From positions 1 to 22,251 of the forward strand of contig JASFUX010000021.1 in assembly GCA_050050115.1 (NCBI GenBank): a stretch of DNA of 22,251 nt. The letters run 5' to 3'. The notes under the pieces are model-generated. The model had not been told where the DNA came from. It saw only the letters and a list, made by a program, of their open reading frames with translations, and made no database searches. How positions within the stretch are numbered: position 1 is the first letter of the stretch; every line of letters begins with the position of its first letter. Position numbers and translations under genes: made by a program. This document shows positions 6,102 to 15,904 of this stretch, one piece after another. The DNA is from JASFUX01 sp050050115. GTDB lineage: Bacteria > Pseudomonadota > Alphaproteobacteria > Caulobacterales > Maricaulaceae.

Positions 6102-8418
6102 GATGAGGCGCGCGGGGCTAGCCGCGCTCATTGGACTTGTCGTCGTCGGCTGTGGTCGAACCGAGGACGCTCCCGATGCAGAGGCCGCCGATCAGGTTGG
6201 CGCCATGTCTTCGGACGTGGCGCCCGCGAACGCGCCGGGGGCCGGCATGGCTTCCGAACAGGTTCAGGCCGGCGCGCGCGCGTTCTCCGGGTCATGTGCG
6301 GGCTGTCACTCGGTGCGCCAGGCGGTGGAGCTGGTGTTCACGCGCGCCGAGGGCCGCGCGCTCGGGGGCTACGCCGATCAGGTCCGCGCGATGATGCCGC
6401 CGGAAAACCCGGGTTCTCTGCCGGAGCAGGAATACCTCGACATCCTGGCGATGGTGCTCGCCGAGGGCGGCGCGGACGTCGGCGTCGCGCGGCTCGATGC
6501 GAGCACGGACGATTGGCGGGAAATCGTCTTCACCGCGCCTGACGGCTGGGACGCCGTCCCCGCGGCGCCGGGCGCCAGCCTCGCCTGGACCGCCTATCGG
6601 GGCGACCTGCGGATGCAGGGCTACTCGGCCGCCGACCAGATCACCCCTGAGAACGTCGATCAGCTGCAGATCGCTTGGGCCTGGACGGTGCGCAACTTCG
6701 GTCCGACGCCGGAAACGCGCAACATCACCACGCCGCTGATGATCGACGGCGTGCTCTATTTCACCGCCGGCCCCACGCGCAACGTGATCGCGGTCGACCC
6801 GGGCACGGGGGAAACGTTGTGGATGTATCGGCCCCAGGAAGATCCCGCGCGCTTTGACGAAGCGCCGCGGAAGGGTTCGGGCCGGGGTCTCGGATTTTGG
6901 CGCGCGCCGGACGGAACGAGCCGGGTGCTGACGGTCACGCCGGGCTTTCATTTGGTTTCGCTGGACGCGGCGACGGGCCGGCCTGATCCCAACTTCGGTC
7001 AAGACGGCGTCGTCGATATGATGATCGGTGTACGCAACGCGGTCGAAGGTGAGATTCCCGACATTGGGAACAGCTCGCCGCCCCTGGTGATTGGCGACGT
7101 GGTTGTGGTCGGGCCGGCGCACGATGTCGGCATCTACGCGCCCTCGAGTCGGAACGATAAAGGCGATGTGCGCGCCTACCGCGCCGACACCGGAGAGCTC
7201 GCCTGGACGTTCCGCACCGTGCCCGAGCTCGGCTCGCCGGGCTCGGAGACCTGGACCGCCGAGGGCCTGGCGCGCACCGGCAACGTCGGAGTCTGGGCGC
7301 CGATTTCGGCCGATCCTGAACGTGGTCTTGTCTATTTGCCTACCGAGGCGCCGACCAATGACATCTACGGCGGCGCGCGTCCGGGCGATAACTTCTATTC
7401 CAGCTCAATCGTTTGCCTCGACGCGACGACCGGAGAGCTGGTTTGGGCGCAGCAGCTCGTTCATCACGACATCTGGGATTTCGACACGCCCGCCGCGCCG
7501 ATCCTCGTCGACGTCGAGATCGACGGCGAAACGGTTCCCATCGTCGCGCAAGTGACCAAGCAGTCATTCGTGTACGTCTATAACCGGGAAACCGGCGAAC
7601 CGATTTGGCCGATCGAGGAGCGCCCGGTTCCGGCGTCGAATGCGCCCGGCGAGACGGCCGCGGCGACCCAGCCGTTCCCGACGCGCCCCGCGCCGTTCGA
7701 CCTGCAAGGCCTGACGGTCGACGACCTCATCGACTTCACGCCGGAGCTGCGCGCTGAAGCGCTCGAAGCGATCGAAGGCTTTGAGTTGGCCGAGCTCTAT
7801 ACACCCTACACAGTGGTGGGCGAGGGAGACGCGCCGCGCGGCGTTCTCGCCGCGCCGCACCTTACGGGCGGCGCCAACTGGGAAGGCGGCGTCGTCGATC
7901 CCGAAACCGGGATCCTCTACGTCGCGTCGAAAACGGAAACGACGGTCCGCGGTCTGCAGCCTGCGCGCCCGGGCTCGGACGCTGGGTATAATCTCGCCAG
8001 CGGCTCGGGCGGACCCGACGTGCAGGGCCTGCCGCTCGTCAGGCCGCCGTACGGCCGGATCACGGCGATCGATCTCAACACTGGCGAGCACGTTTTCATG
8101 ATCGCCAACGCCGACACGCCGTCGGAGATCGCTGATCACCCCGCGCTTGAAGGGCTCGACATCCCAAGAACGGGACGGGCCAGCCGCTCCGGCTTGCTCG
8201 TGACCCGGACGCTGCTGTTCTCCGGCGAAGGCGAGGGCGGCCGGCCCGTGCTGCGCGCCCACGACAAGGCCACCGGCGAGATCCTGGCTGAGATCGCGCT
8301 GCCCGGCGCGCAGACCGGTATGCCGATGACATATGTTTGGAACGGCCGCCAGTACGTCGTGGTGGCGGTCGGCGATGGGGAGAACGCCGCCGAGATCGTC
8401 GCTTTGGCTCTGCCCTGA
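6088..8418 (+). CDS. Lipoprotein fusion: N-terminal cytochrome c + PQQ-dependent dehydrogenase-like beta-propeller
   Basis: The protein has 776 aa. The start at 6088 has GAGG 6 nt upstream and lies inside the end of the SoxC-like gene; ATG 6103 is an alternative. The lipobox is VVGC (Cys22). After a linker comes one c-type haem site CAGCH (70-74) with a candidate axial Met at 102/103 (AMMPPENPGSL), a monohaem domain to about residue 128. From about 165 on, WTAYRGDLRMQGYS, repeated propeller blades of the type AVDPGTGETLW, HHDIWDFDTPAAPILVD, TKQSFVYVYNRETGEPIWP and NWEGGVVDPETGILYVASK mark a membrane-glucose-dehydrogenase-type quinoprotein. Known quinohaemoprotein alcohol dehydrogenases carry the cytochrome at the C-terminus; here it is N-terminal. 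The haem could take electrons from PQQ in cis and from the molybdenum enzyme in trans (inference). The sugar/alcohol substrate is unknown. No pqq biosynthesis genes are in the window. Confidence 0.88.
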   Translation: MRSFEMRRAGLAALIGLVVVGCGRTEDAPDAEAADQVGAMSSDVAPANAPGAGMASEQVQAGARAFSGSCAGCHSVRQAVELVFTRAEGRALGGYADQVRAMMPPENPGSLPEQEYLDILAMVLAEGGADVGVARLDASTDDWREIVFTAPDGWDAVPAAPGASLAWTAYRGDLRMQGYSAADQITPENVDQLQIAWAWTVRNFGPTPETRNITTPLMIDGVLYFTAGPTRNVIAVDPGTGETLWMYRPQEDPARFDEAPRKGSGRGLGFWRAPDGTSRVLTVTPGFHLVSLDAATGRPDPNFGQDGVVDMMIGVRNAVEGEIPDIGNSSPPLVIGDVVVVGPAHDVGIYAPSSRNDKGDVRAYRADTGELAWTFRTVPELGSPGSETWTAEGLARTGNVGVWAPISADPERGLVYLPTEAPTNDIYGGARPGDNFYSSSIVCLDATTGELVWAQQLVHHDIWDFDTPAAPILVDVEIDGETVPIVAQVTKQSFVYVYNRETGEPIWPIEERPVPASNAPGETAAATQPFPTRPAPFDLQGLTVDDLIDFTPELRAEALEAIEGFELAELYTPYTVVGEGDAPRGVLAAPHLTGGANWEGGVVDPETGILYVASKTETTVRGLQPARPGSDAGYNLASGSGGPDVQGLPLVRPPYGRITAIDLNTGEHVFMIANADTPSEIADHPALEGLDIPRTGRASRSGLLVTRTLLFSGEGEGGRPVLRAHDKATGEILAEIALPGAQTGMPMTYVWNGRQYVVVAVGDGENAAEIVALALP

Positions 8419-8428
8419 GCGTGTTCAC

Positions 8429-8455
8429 GACGTCCGACGTCGGCTAAGACGTCTT
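8429..8455. promoter_or_regulatory. Cluster of three GACGTC palindromes upstream of the carboxylase gene
   Basis: The 61-bp gap 8419-8479 holds GACGTC at 8429, 8436 and 8448. Two extend to perfect 10-bp palindromes: CCGACGTCGG (8434-8443) and AAGACGTCTT (8446-8455). They may be an operator for the downstream carboxylase gene, or chance in GC-rich DNA. No convincing promoter or U-tract terminator is seen in this gap. Confidence 0.3.
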
Positions 8456-8479
8456 GTCTTGTCGGGGTCAGCGAGTCCC

Positions 8480-10555
8480 ATGATTTCAAGCCTGCTCATC
8501 GCCAACCGCGGAGAGATCGCCCGGCGGATCATGCGCACGGCGGGGCGTCTCGGCGTGCGCACGGTCGCGGTCTACTCGGACGCCGACGCAGATGCGGCCT
8601 TCGTGCGCGAAGCGGATGCCGCGGTGCGGATCGGTCCGCCGCCGCCGGCCGAGAGCTACCTGAAGATCGAGGCGATCCTCGAGGCCGCCAAGCAGACCGG
8701 CGCCGAGGCGGTCCATCCCGGCTACGGCTTCCTCGCCGAGAACGCCGCCTTCGCCGCAGCGTGCGTGAAGGCGGGCCTCGTGTTCGTCGGCCCCTCGCCC
8801 GAGGCGATCGCACTGTTGGGGCGCAAGGACGAAGCCAAGGCGGCAATGGCCGCGGCCGGCGTGCCGGTGGTCCCGGGCTACTTCGGCGACGACCAGTCCG
8901 AGGCGACCTTGCAGGCCGCGGCCGAAGAGATCGGCTATCCGGTGCTGCTCAAAGCCGTCGCCGGCGGGGGCGGGCGCGGCATGCGCAAGGTTGCCCGCGC
9001 GGCTGAGTTCGCCGACGCCCTCGCCTCGGCCAAGCGCGAGGCGGCCGGCGCCTTCGGCGACGATCGCATGCTGGTCGAGAAGCTGATCGCGACGCCGCGG
9101 CACATCGAGGTGCAGGTGTTTGGCGACGCGGCGGGCGACGTGATCCATCTCTATGAGCGCGACTGCTCGCTGCAGCGGCGTCATCAGAAGGTGATCGAGG
9201 AAGCGCCCGCGCCCGGGATGACCGAAGAGATGCGCGCGGCGATGTGCGATGCGGCGGTGGAGGCGGCCCGCGCGGTCGGCTATCGGAACGCCGGCACGGT
9301 CGAGTTCATCGTCGACGCGTCGAAGGGCCTCAAGCCGGACGGCTTTTTCTTCATGGAGATGAACACCCGGTTGCAGGTCGAGCACCCGGTCACCGAGATG
9401 GTCACCGGGCTCGACCTCGTTGAGCTGCAGCTGCGCGTCGCGTCGGGAGAGAGCCTGCCGACGCAAGATCAGATCACGCTCGAAGGTCATGCGATCGAAG
9501 CGCGGATCTGCGCCGAAGATCCCTCGGCGGGCTGGGCGCCGTCGGCCGGGCGGCTCGAGGTGTTCGATCTGACGAAACTTGATCCTCTGAGCGCCGCTCG
9601 CGCGGCCGCCGCTTTCGATCTTTTGACGGACGACGTCTTCGCTTTCCCGTCGCGGGTCGACAGTGCGGTCGAAGAGGGCGACGTCGTGTCGGCCGAGTAC
9701 GACTCGCTGATCGCCAAGGCGATCGTGTTTCATGACAGCCGCGAAGCGGCGATCGACCAGCTGGCGGCGGGTCTGCGCGCCGCGGAGATCTGGCCGGTGC
9801 GGACCAACGCCGCCTTCCTCGCCCGCGCGCTCGCGCATCCCGATTTCCGCGCCGGCAAGCTCGACACCGGCTTCATCGAGGCGCGTCCCGATCTGGTCGA
9901 GCCGTCGATGTCAGTGGAGACCGCGGCGATGCTGACGGCGGTGCTCGAAGGCGAGGCCGAGGCGGCGTTCGGCGTGGGGCTCGTCCCGCTCGACCCGTGG
10001 GACGGTTTTGACGGCTGGCGGATGAATGCGCCCGCGCGGACTTGGCGCTGCTATGAAGCGAACGGCGCGCGCTTCGATGTCGCCGTGACGCAGACCGCCG
10101 ATGGCGCGCGCGTCGCCTGCAGCGGAGAGGAGGCGGTCGCTAGCGTCGCCGCGCGCGACGAGGGCGACCTGGTCAGCCCCGTCGTCGTGGAGATGAACGG
10201 CGTGACGCGCCCGCTGCGGCTGGAATTGGTCGGCGCGACGCGGATTCTGTTCTCGGCCGGGGAAGCCTACGGCTTTCATCCGCCCTCGCTTTCGGCGCTC
10301 GAAGAGGGAGCGGCCGGCGGCGACGCGATCGTCGCGCCTATGCCGGGGACAGTGATCGCCGCGCGCGCCGAGGCCGGGGATGCGGTGACCGCTGGTCAGC
10401 CTGTGTTCATCCTCGAGGCGATGAAGATGGAGCACGCGCTTGCCGCGCCCCGGGACGGCGTGCTCGAAGACGTGCGGGTCGCCGTCGGCGACCGGGTGAG
10501 CCTGGGCGACGTGCTGGCGCGGATCGCTGGAGAAGCGCCGGGCCGAGCGGAGTGA
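8480..10555 (+). CDS. Biotin-dependent acyl-CoA carboxylase alpha subunit (methylcrotonyl/propionyl-CoA type)
   Basis: The protein has 691 aa from the ATG at 8480, where homology begins (SSLLIANRGEIARRI). The order is a biotin carboxylase N-domain (1-115), an ATP-grasp domain with the glycine-rich KAVAGGGGRGMRK, PRHIEVQVFGD, RDCSLQRRHQKVIEEAPAPG and MEMNTRLQVEHPVTE, a C-domain, then a C-terminal biotin carrier with EAMKMEH (biotinyl Lys649) and the partner motif APMPGTV. The sequence MAAAGVPVVPGY and the length resemble methylcrotonyl-CoA carboxylase alpha (leucine breakdown) more than PccA, but the two are hard to separate by eye, so no symbol is given. It would carboxylate biotin and hand it to a beta subunit acting on the acyl-CoA. 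No carboxyltransferase beta subunit is adjacent, which is unusual. Confidence 0.9.
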   Translation: MISSLLIANRGEIARRIMRTAGRLGVRTVAVYSDADADAAFVREADAAVRIGPPPPAESYLKIEAILEAAKQTGAEAVHPGYGFLAENAAFAAACVKAGLVFVGPSPEAIALLGRKDEAKAAMAAAGVPVVPGYFGDDQSEATLQAAAEEIGYPVLLKAVAGGGGRGMRKVARAAEFADALASAKREAAGAFGDDRMLVEKLIATPRHIEVQVFGDAAGDVIHLYERDCSLQRRHQKVIEEAPAPGMTEEMRAAMCDAAVEAARAVGYRNAGTVEFIVDASKGLKPDGFFFMEMNTRLQVEHPVTEMVTGLDLVELQLRVASGESLPTQDQITLEGHAIEARICAEDPSAGWAPSAGRLEVFDLTKLDPLSAARAAAAFDLLTDDVFAFPSRVDSAVEEGDVVSAEYDSLIAKAIVFHDSREAAIDQLAAGLRAAEIWPVRTNAAFLARALAHPDFRAGKLDTGFIEARPDLVEPSMSVETAAMLTAVLEGEAEAAFGVGLVPLDPWDGFDGWRMNAPARTWRCYEANGARFDVAVTQTADGARVACSGEEAVASVAARDEGDLVSPVVVEMNGVTRPLRLELVGATRILFSAGEAYGFHPPSLSALEEGAAGGDAIVAPMPGTVIAARAEAGDAVTAGQPVFILEAMKMEHALAAPRDGVLEDVRVAVGDRVSLGDVLARIAGEAPGRAE

Positions 10556-10560
10556 GGACG

Positions 10561-11328
10561 ATGAAGAGGTCTTTGCGGATGCTTCTTGCGGCGGGACTCG
10601 TCGCGACGATCGCGATTGGGCCGACGCGCGCCGACGACGATGATGACGTCGCGGTCGCGGCGGCGCTCGTTCCTCCGGCACCGCTTGAAGATATGCGCTG
10701 GGCGTTCACGCGCGAGATGGAGACCTCGAGCGGGCGCGTAGTTGCGCGCTTCGATCCGAGCCGGCCGGAGAATCGGCGCTGGTCTCCCGTTTCGCCGGCG
10801 AGCGTTGAGCAGATGACGGACGAACAGGCTGATCTCTACGAGTCCTTCCTCGCCGAGCCGCACGCAGACTTCGCGCTCGTGTTCAAACCCGCGCCCGGGG
10901 CCGAAGAACCTGAAGAAGACTTCGATCTCGAAACGCTTGCCGACGCGCGCGGCGCGCTGGTGCGCACCGAGGGCGACTTCGATGTCTTCGCGGTTGATCC
11001 GACGGTGCTTGGCGACGACGACATGGGCGAGTTTGCCGACGACCTCTCGGCCGAGGTGACGCTCGAAAGAGGCTCGGGGAGCGTGCGGGCGCTGCGGGTC
11101 TATGCCGACGAGTCGTTCAAGCCGAACGTCGCTGCACGCATTCGCGAGCTCGACATGACGATGCAGTTCGGCCCGCTTGCTCCGGACGGCCCCGACGGCA
11201 TGCTCGCGATGCAGATGCGGATCTCGGGCAGCGCCTTGTTCCAGAGCTTCGACGAGACCGTGCGGACGGTGAACTCCGATTTCTCCCCCGTCGCGCCTGA
11301 CGAAGTGGGCCCCGCGATCGCGCCTTGA
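10561..11328 (+). CDS. Secreted protein of unknown function
   Basis: The protein has 255 aa from the ATG at 10561, with GGAG 8 nt upstream and only 5 bp after the carboxylase stop, so the two are probably co-transcribed. A cleavable signal peptide is clear (KRSLRMLLAAGLVATIAIG, cleavage near TRA-DD). The mature protein is very acidic (DDDDDV at its start; EEPEEDFDLE in the middle) and has no further membrane segment or cysteine. A run of alternating short strands such as GSVRALRVYADESFKPN and MLAMQMRISGSAL suggests a beta-rich domain, perhaps binding a lipid or envelope component. I recognise no family. There is no obvious functional link to a cytosolic carboxylase. Confidence 0.8.
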   Translation: MKRSLRMLLAAGLVATIAIGPTRADDDDDVAVAAALVPPAPLEDMRWAFTREMETSSGRVVARFDPSRPENRRWSPVSPASVEQMTDEQADLYESFLAEPHADFALVFKPAPGAEEPEEDFDLETLADARGALVRTEGDFDVFAVDPTVLGDDDMGEFADDLSAEVTLERGSGSVRALRVYADESFKPNVAARIRELDMTMQFGPLAPDGPDGMLAMQMRISGSALFQSFDETVRTVNSDFSPVAPDEVGPAIAP

Positions 11329-11354
11329 GGCGGTATTCAACAGCTTGCCGCCTC
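11327..11354 (+). terminator. Possible weak hairpin after the secreted-protein gene
   Basis: GAGGCGG (11327-11333) can pair with CCGCCTC (11348-11354) around a 14-nt loop, starting in the stop codon. There is no T-tract after it, so it is at best a factor-dependent or weak terminator. The rest of the 69-bp gap shows nothing convincing. Confidence 0.25.
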
Positions 11355-11397
11355 GCAGACGTTCGCATCGCGCGCGCAGCGGACTATCTGTGAAGAC

Positions 11398-11832
11398 ATG
11401 GCTCTACATCTGATCAAGCTCTCGGTCGGCATTCACACGATCGCCGACCTCAAGGCGCGCCAGGATTGGCTCGTGAAGAACCCGCGCCGCAAGGACGGGC
11501 CGCCCGAGCCCTATCATGTCACCCGCATGGCCCCGTCGCGGCGCGACAAGGTGCTCGACGGCGGTTCGATCTACTGGGTGCTCAAGCGCGTGGTCCAGGT
11601 GCGCCAGCGCATCCTCGATCTCGACACCGTGCGCGGCGAGGACGGGATCGAGCGTTGCGCCATCGTGCTTGATCGAACGCTCGTGCCGGTCGCGCCCGCG
11701 CCGCGCAAGCCGTTTCAGGGTTGGCGCTACCTGCCCCACGCCGACGCGCCGGCCGACCTCGTGGGGGGCGCGGGCGGAGACGACCTGCCCGAGGGCCTGC
11801 GGCGCAAGCTCGTCGAGCTGGGCGCCTGGTGA
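11398..11832 (+). CDS. DUF1489 family protein
   Basis: The protein has 144 aa. It is a small soluble protein matching my memory of DUF1489, a family largely confined to Alphaproteobacteria: MALHLIKLSVGI at the start, the basic VTRMAPSRRDKVLDGGSIYWVLK (here from about residue 41), RQRILDLDTVRGEDGI, and PFQGWRYLPHADAPAD near the C-terminus. It has no signal peptide or membrane segment, so it is cytosolic. The function is unknown; the many basic residues and the WVLK segment leave nucleic-acid binding open (inference only). The stop is 6 bp from the convergent stop of the S9-like gene, so both transcripts must overlap or end inside each other. Confidence 0.88.
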   Translation: MALHLIKLSVGIHTIADLKARQDWLVKNPRRKDGPPEPYHVTRMAPSRRDKVLDGGSIYWVLKRVVQVRQRILDLDTVRGEDGIERCAIVLDRTLVPVAPAPRKPFQGWRYLPHADAPADLVGGAGGDDLPEGLRRKLVELGAW

Positions 11833-11838
11833 GGGCGG

Positions 11839-13959
11839 TCAGGAGCTGTCGGCGCTGAGCGCTTCGGCCAGCGCGGGAATGTGCTCCGCGCCGATCGGGG
11901 CGCGCACGGTCGTCAGCTCAAGATCTTCTTCAATTGGCGACATCATGCCGCCGAGGCATTCTGATAGGAACGCTTCGACCACGGCGTAGAACGCCACCCG
12001 GTTGCGCGCCGCGGCGAGCCCATCGGCGTCCTCGGGCAGCTCGACGTAAGTGGCCCTGACGCCGGCGTCGTAGGCGGCCTGCATGGCGGGCCGCGACGCG
12101 ACGGCCTGAGCGCCCGAGCTTGGCGCACCGTCGATGACCAGCACCGGGGAGGCGAATTGCGGCGTGCGGCCGATCAGCGAGCGCGCTTGCATGATCTCGC
12201 GATCGATGACGTCGGACGGATCGCCGAGCTTGCGCCTGATCGCGCTGCGGATGTTCGACCAGATCAGCGGCATGTTGTCGACGTAGCCTGCGAAATCGAA
12301 CGGCGAATTGTACGCGACAGCGCAGGCGAACGGCGTGTCCTCCTCCAGCACCGAGGCCAGCGCGGTGTAGCCGCCGAGCCAATGGCCCGCCGCAGCGATC
12401 GCGCCGGGCTCGACGACGCCCTGCTCGACGGCCCAGGCGGCGGCGTCGACGAGGTCGTCGTTGACCGCCGCGCCGAGCTCGCCGTCTCCGGCGTTCTGGA
12501 AGTCCTTGCCGAAGCCCGACGCGCCGCGGACGTTGACCGACAGGGCCGCATAGCCGCGGTCGGCCAGCCATTGATGGATCGCGTTGAACTCGTAGCGCGC
12601 CCGCGAGCCGGGTCCGGGATCGGGCATGATCACGAGCGGGGAGGGCCGCTCGGGCGCGGCATCGCCGTCCATGTCCGCGCCGGCGGGCAGGGTCAGATAG
12701 CTCGTCAGCTCGAGCCCGTCGCGCGCGGTGATGATCACAGGCGTCATCGGTGCAAGGCGATGCCGGCCGAGCGCGGGCCGGCTCTCGGTCAACTCTTGAA
12801 CTTCGCCGGTTTCACGATCGTAGAGGTGATAGGCGCCGGGGTTGGCCGGATCGGTCTCGAGCACGACCCACAGCCGGTCGTCGATGGTCCGCGAAAGCAC
12901 TTCGTAGTCGCCGGCAAGTTGGCGGTCGAGATCGGCGAATGCGTCGACCGCGCGTGCGGTCAACGGCAGCCAGTCGTCCGTCAGGCCTTCGACGAGCACC
13001 GCGTCGGCTTCATACGTGATCGGATGGAACAAGACGTCGGAGATGTCGGCGCCGGCGACCGCAGCCACGATTGTGCGCTCGTTGGGGCCGCTGCTCGCGG
13101 CGAGGTCGTAGCGCACGAGCGCGGTCGAGTCTCGGCCACGCGCCGAGAGCACGAACCAGGCGGAGTTGGTCAGGTCGAAGTCGAGGATGCGCGTCGCATC
13201 GGCGTCCTCGGCGGCGATCAGCGTCGTCGGGATCCATTGCCCGTTGAGGCGGGCGAAGAACTGACGCGCGCCATCGAGCCGGTCGATCTCGGTGAAGCGG
13301 ACGTTGAAGGAATTGTCGAGGTAGATCCGAGCGAACTGCTCGGTGTTCTCGAAGATCACCTCGTGCGCGCCGGTGATCACGTTGATCCTGTGCAGATCGA
13401 AATAATTCGGGTCGCGGTCGTTGGCCTCGATAACCACGTCGTCGGGATAGTCCCAGCTGACCGCGGCGACCCGCGAGATCGTGTCCGCGCCGCCTGGCGG
13501 CAGGGAGACGACCTCGCCAGTGATCACGTTAACGGTGAAGACGTGCTGGTTCGCGCCGTCCTCGTCGCGCTGGGTGAAGATGATGTGGGTGTTGTTGCGC
13601 AGCCAGTCGAAGCTGGTCACTCCGCCCGCGCGCGCCGCGGTGAGAACGCGCGCCGTGTCGGGGTGCTCGACTGGCGCGGTCCAGATGTTCAGCACCCCGC
13701 CATGAGGTTCGAGCCAGGCGAGGTTGGCGCCATCGGGCGACAGCCGGCCGCGGGTGCGCTGCGGATCGCCGAAAAGCACCGTCCGCGGGATCAGCCGGTT
13801 GGAGATCTTCGGGTTGGCGTTCGCCAGGAGCGCCTCGGCCGCCGCCGCATCGACCGGCGCTGGCGCGGCCCGGTCCTCGGCGCGTTCGTTCGGTTCGCCG
13901 CAGGCGCACAGGCCGGCGGCGAGGAGGCTGGCCGCAAAGGTGCGCAGGTTCCTCAACAT
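11839..13959 (-). CDS. S9-family (prolyl-oligopeptidase-like) lipoprotein, predicted catalytically dead
   Basis: The protein has 706 aa from the ATG at 13959. Twenty extra upstream codons are rejected because the lipoprotein signal starts here (LLAAGLCACGEP, Cys at the end of the h-region). An N-terminal beta-propeller (about 35-420; blades such as GRLSPDGANLAWLEPHGG and ITGEVVSLPPGG) precedes an alpha/beta-hydrolase domain (LELTSYLTLPAGAD, VNVRGASGFGKDFQNAGDGE). The nucleophile elbow, GxSxGG in active S9 enzymes, reads GHWLGGY with Trp527 in place of Ser. The Asp position (HGxxDxxV) reads DGAPSSGA with Ser614, and the His loop (EGHGF) reads EDADGL with Asp646. The spacings 527/614/646 are those of a normal triad, so the domain is complete but the triad is gone. 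It may bind peptides or act as a scaffold or inhibitor. The frame is intact and the gene is not decaying. Confidence 0.88.
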   Translation of the reverse strand: MLRNLRTFAASLLAAGLCACGEPNERAEDRAAPAPVDAAAAEALLANANPKISNRLIPRTVLFGDPQRTRGRLSPDGANLAWLEPHGGVLNIWTAPVEHPDTARVLTAARAGGVTSFDWLRNNTHIIFTQRDEDGANQHVFTVNVITGEVVSLPPGGADTISRVAAVSWDYPDDVVIEANDRDPNYFDLHRINVITGAHEVIFENTEQFARIYLDNSFNVRFTEIDRLDGARQFFARLNGQWIPTTLIAAEDADATRILDFDLTNSAWFVLSARGRDSTALVRYDLAASSGPNERTIVAAVAGADISDVLFHPITYEADAVLVEGLTDDWLPLTARAVDAFADLDRQLAGDYEVLSRTIDDRLWVVLETDPANPGAYHLYDRETGEVQELTESRPALGRHRLAPMTPVIITARDGLELTSYLTLPAGADMDGDAAPERPSPLVIMPDPGPGSRARYEFNAIHQWLADRGYAALSVNVRGASGFGKDFQNAGDGELGAAVNDDLVDAAAWAVEQGVVEPGAIAAAGHWLGGYTALASVLEEDTPFACAVAYNSPFDFAGYVDNMPLIWSNIRSAIRRKLGDPSDVIDREIMQARSLIGRTPQFASPVLVIDGAPSSGAQAVASRPAMQAAYDAGVRATYVELPEDADGLAAARNRVAFYAVVEAFLSECLGGMMSPIEEDLELTTVRAPIGAEHIPALAEALSADSS

Positions 13960-14121
13960 CACTCTCGCTTCAGGCCGCGTCGTCGTCTTCGCGAACGATC
14001 GGAGCCTCTCTCCCCGCAAATCACCTAAGCCGACCCGCTTGCGGCGGGCAAGCGTCGGGGGCCTTACGGCTTGATTACATTGCTGTTGGCTTGGCCGCCG
14101 CCCGGTCCGCCGTCACAACGC

Positions 14122-14148
14122 TTGGCGCGCGCCGTTCGCGGTTATACA
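14122..14148 (+). promoter_or_regulatory. Weak candidate promoter of ettA
   Basis: TTGGCG (14122-14127) and TATACA (14143-14148) are separated by 15 nt, slightly short of the usual 16-18. This would give a leader of about 65 nt before the ettA ATG. The remaining part of the 260-bp gap 13960-14219 shows no RNA gene or clear hairpin that I can support; it must also hold the promoter of the leftward S9-like gene. Confidence 0.3.
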
Positions 14149-14219
14149 TAGCGCGCAAAGGTTCGCCGCGAAGCCCGCGCGCGGACGGTTTTTCCACCCA
14201 GGACGGAGCGATCGACGCC

Positions 14220-15884
<1,665 letters not shown>

Positions 15885-15904
15885 CGCCGAAGGGGCCAAA
15901 AGTC

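Noticed and set aside
8486..9838. 450-codon open frame antisense to the carboxylase gene
   Set aside because: It is an Arg/His-rich shadow lying entirely within a strongly conserved biotin carboxylase reading frame.
12157..14028. 623-codon open frame antisense to the S9-like gene
   Set aside because: Its translation is a low-complexity, His/Arg/Asp-rich mirror of the real gene, with no domain and no ribosome binding site; long antisense frames are expected in high-GC coding DNA.
14020..14219. Possible RNA gene or riboswitch before ettA
   Set aside because: No tRNA-like cloverleaf, conserved riboswitch core or strong hairpin could be made out; only a weak promoter candidate.
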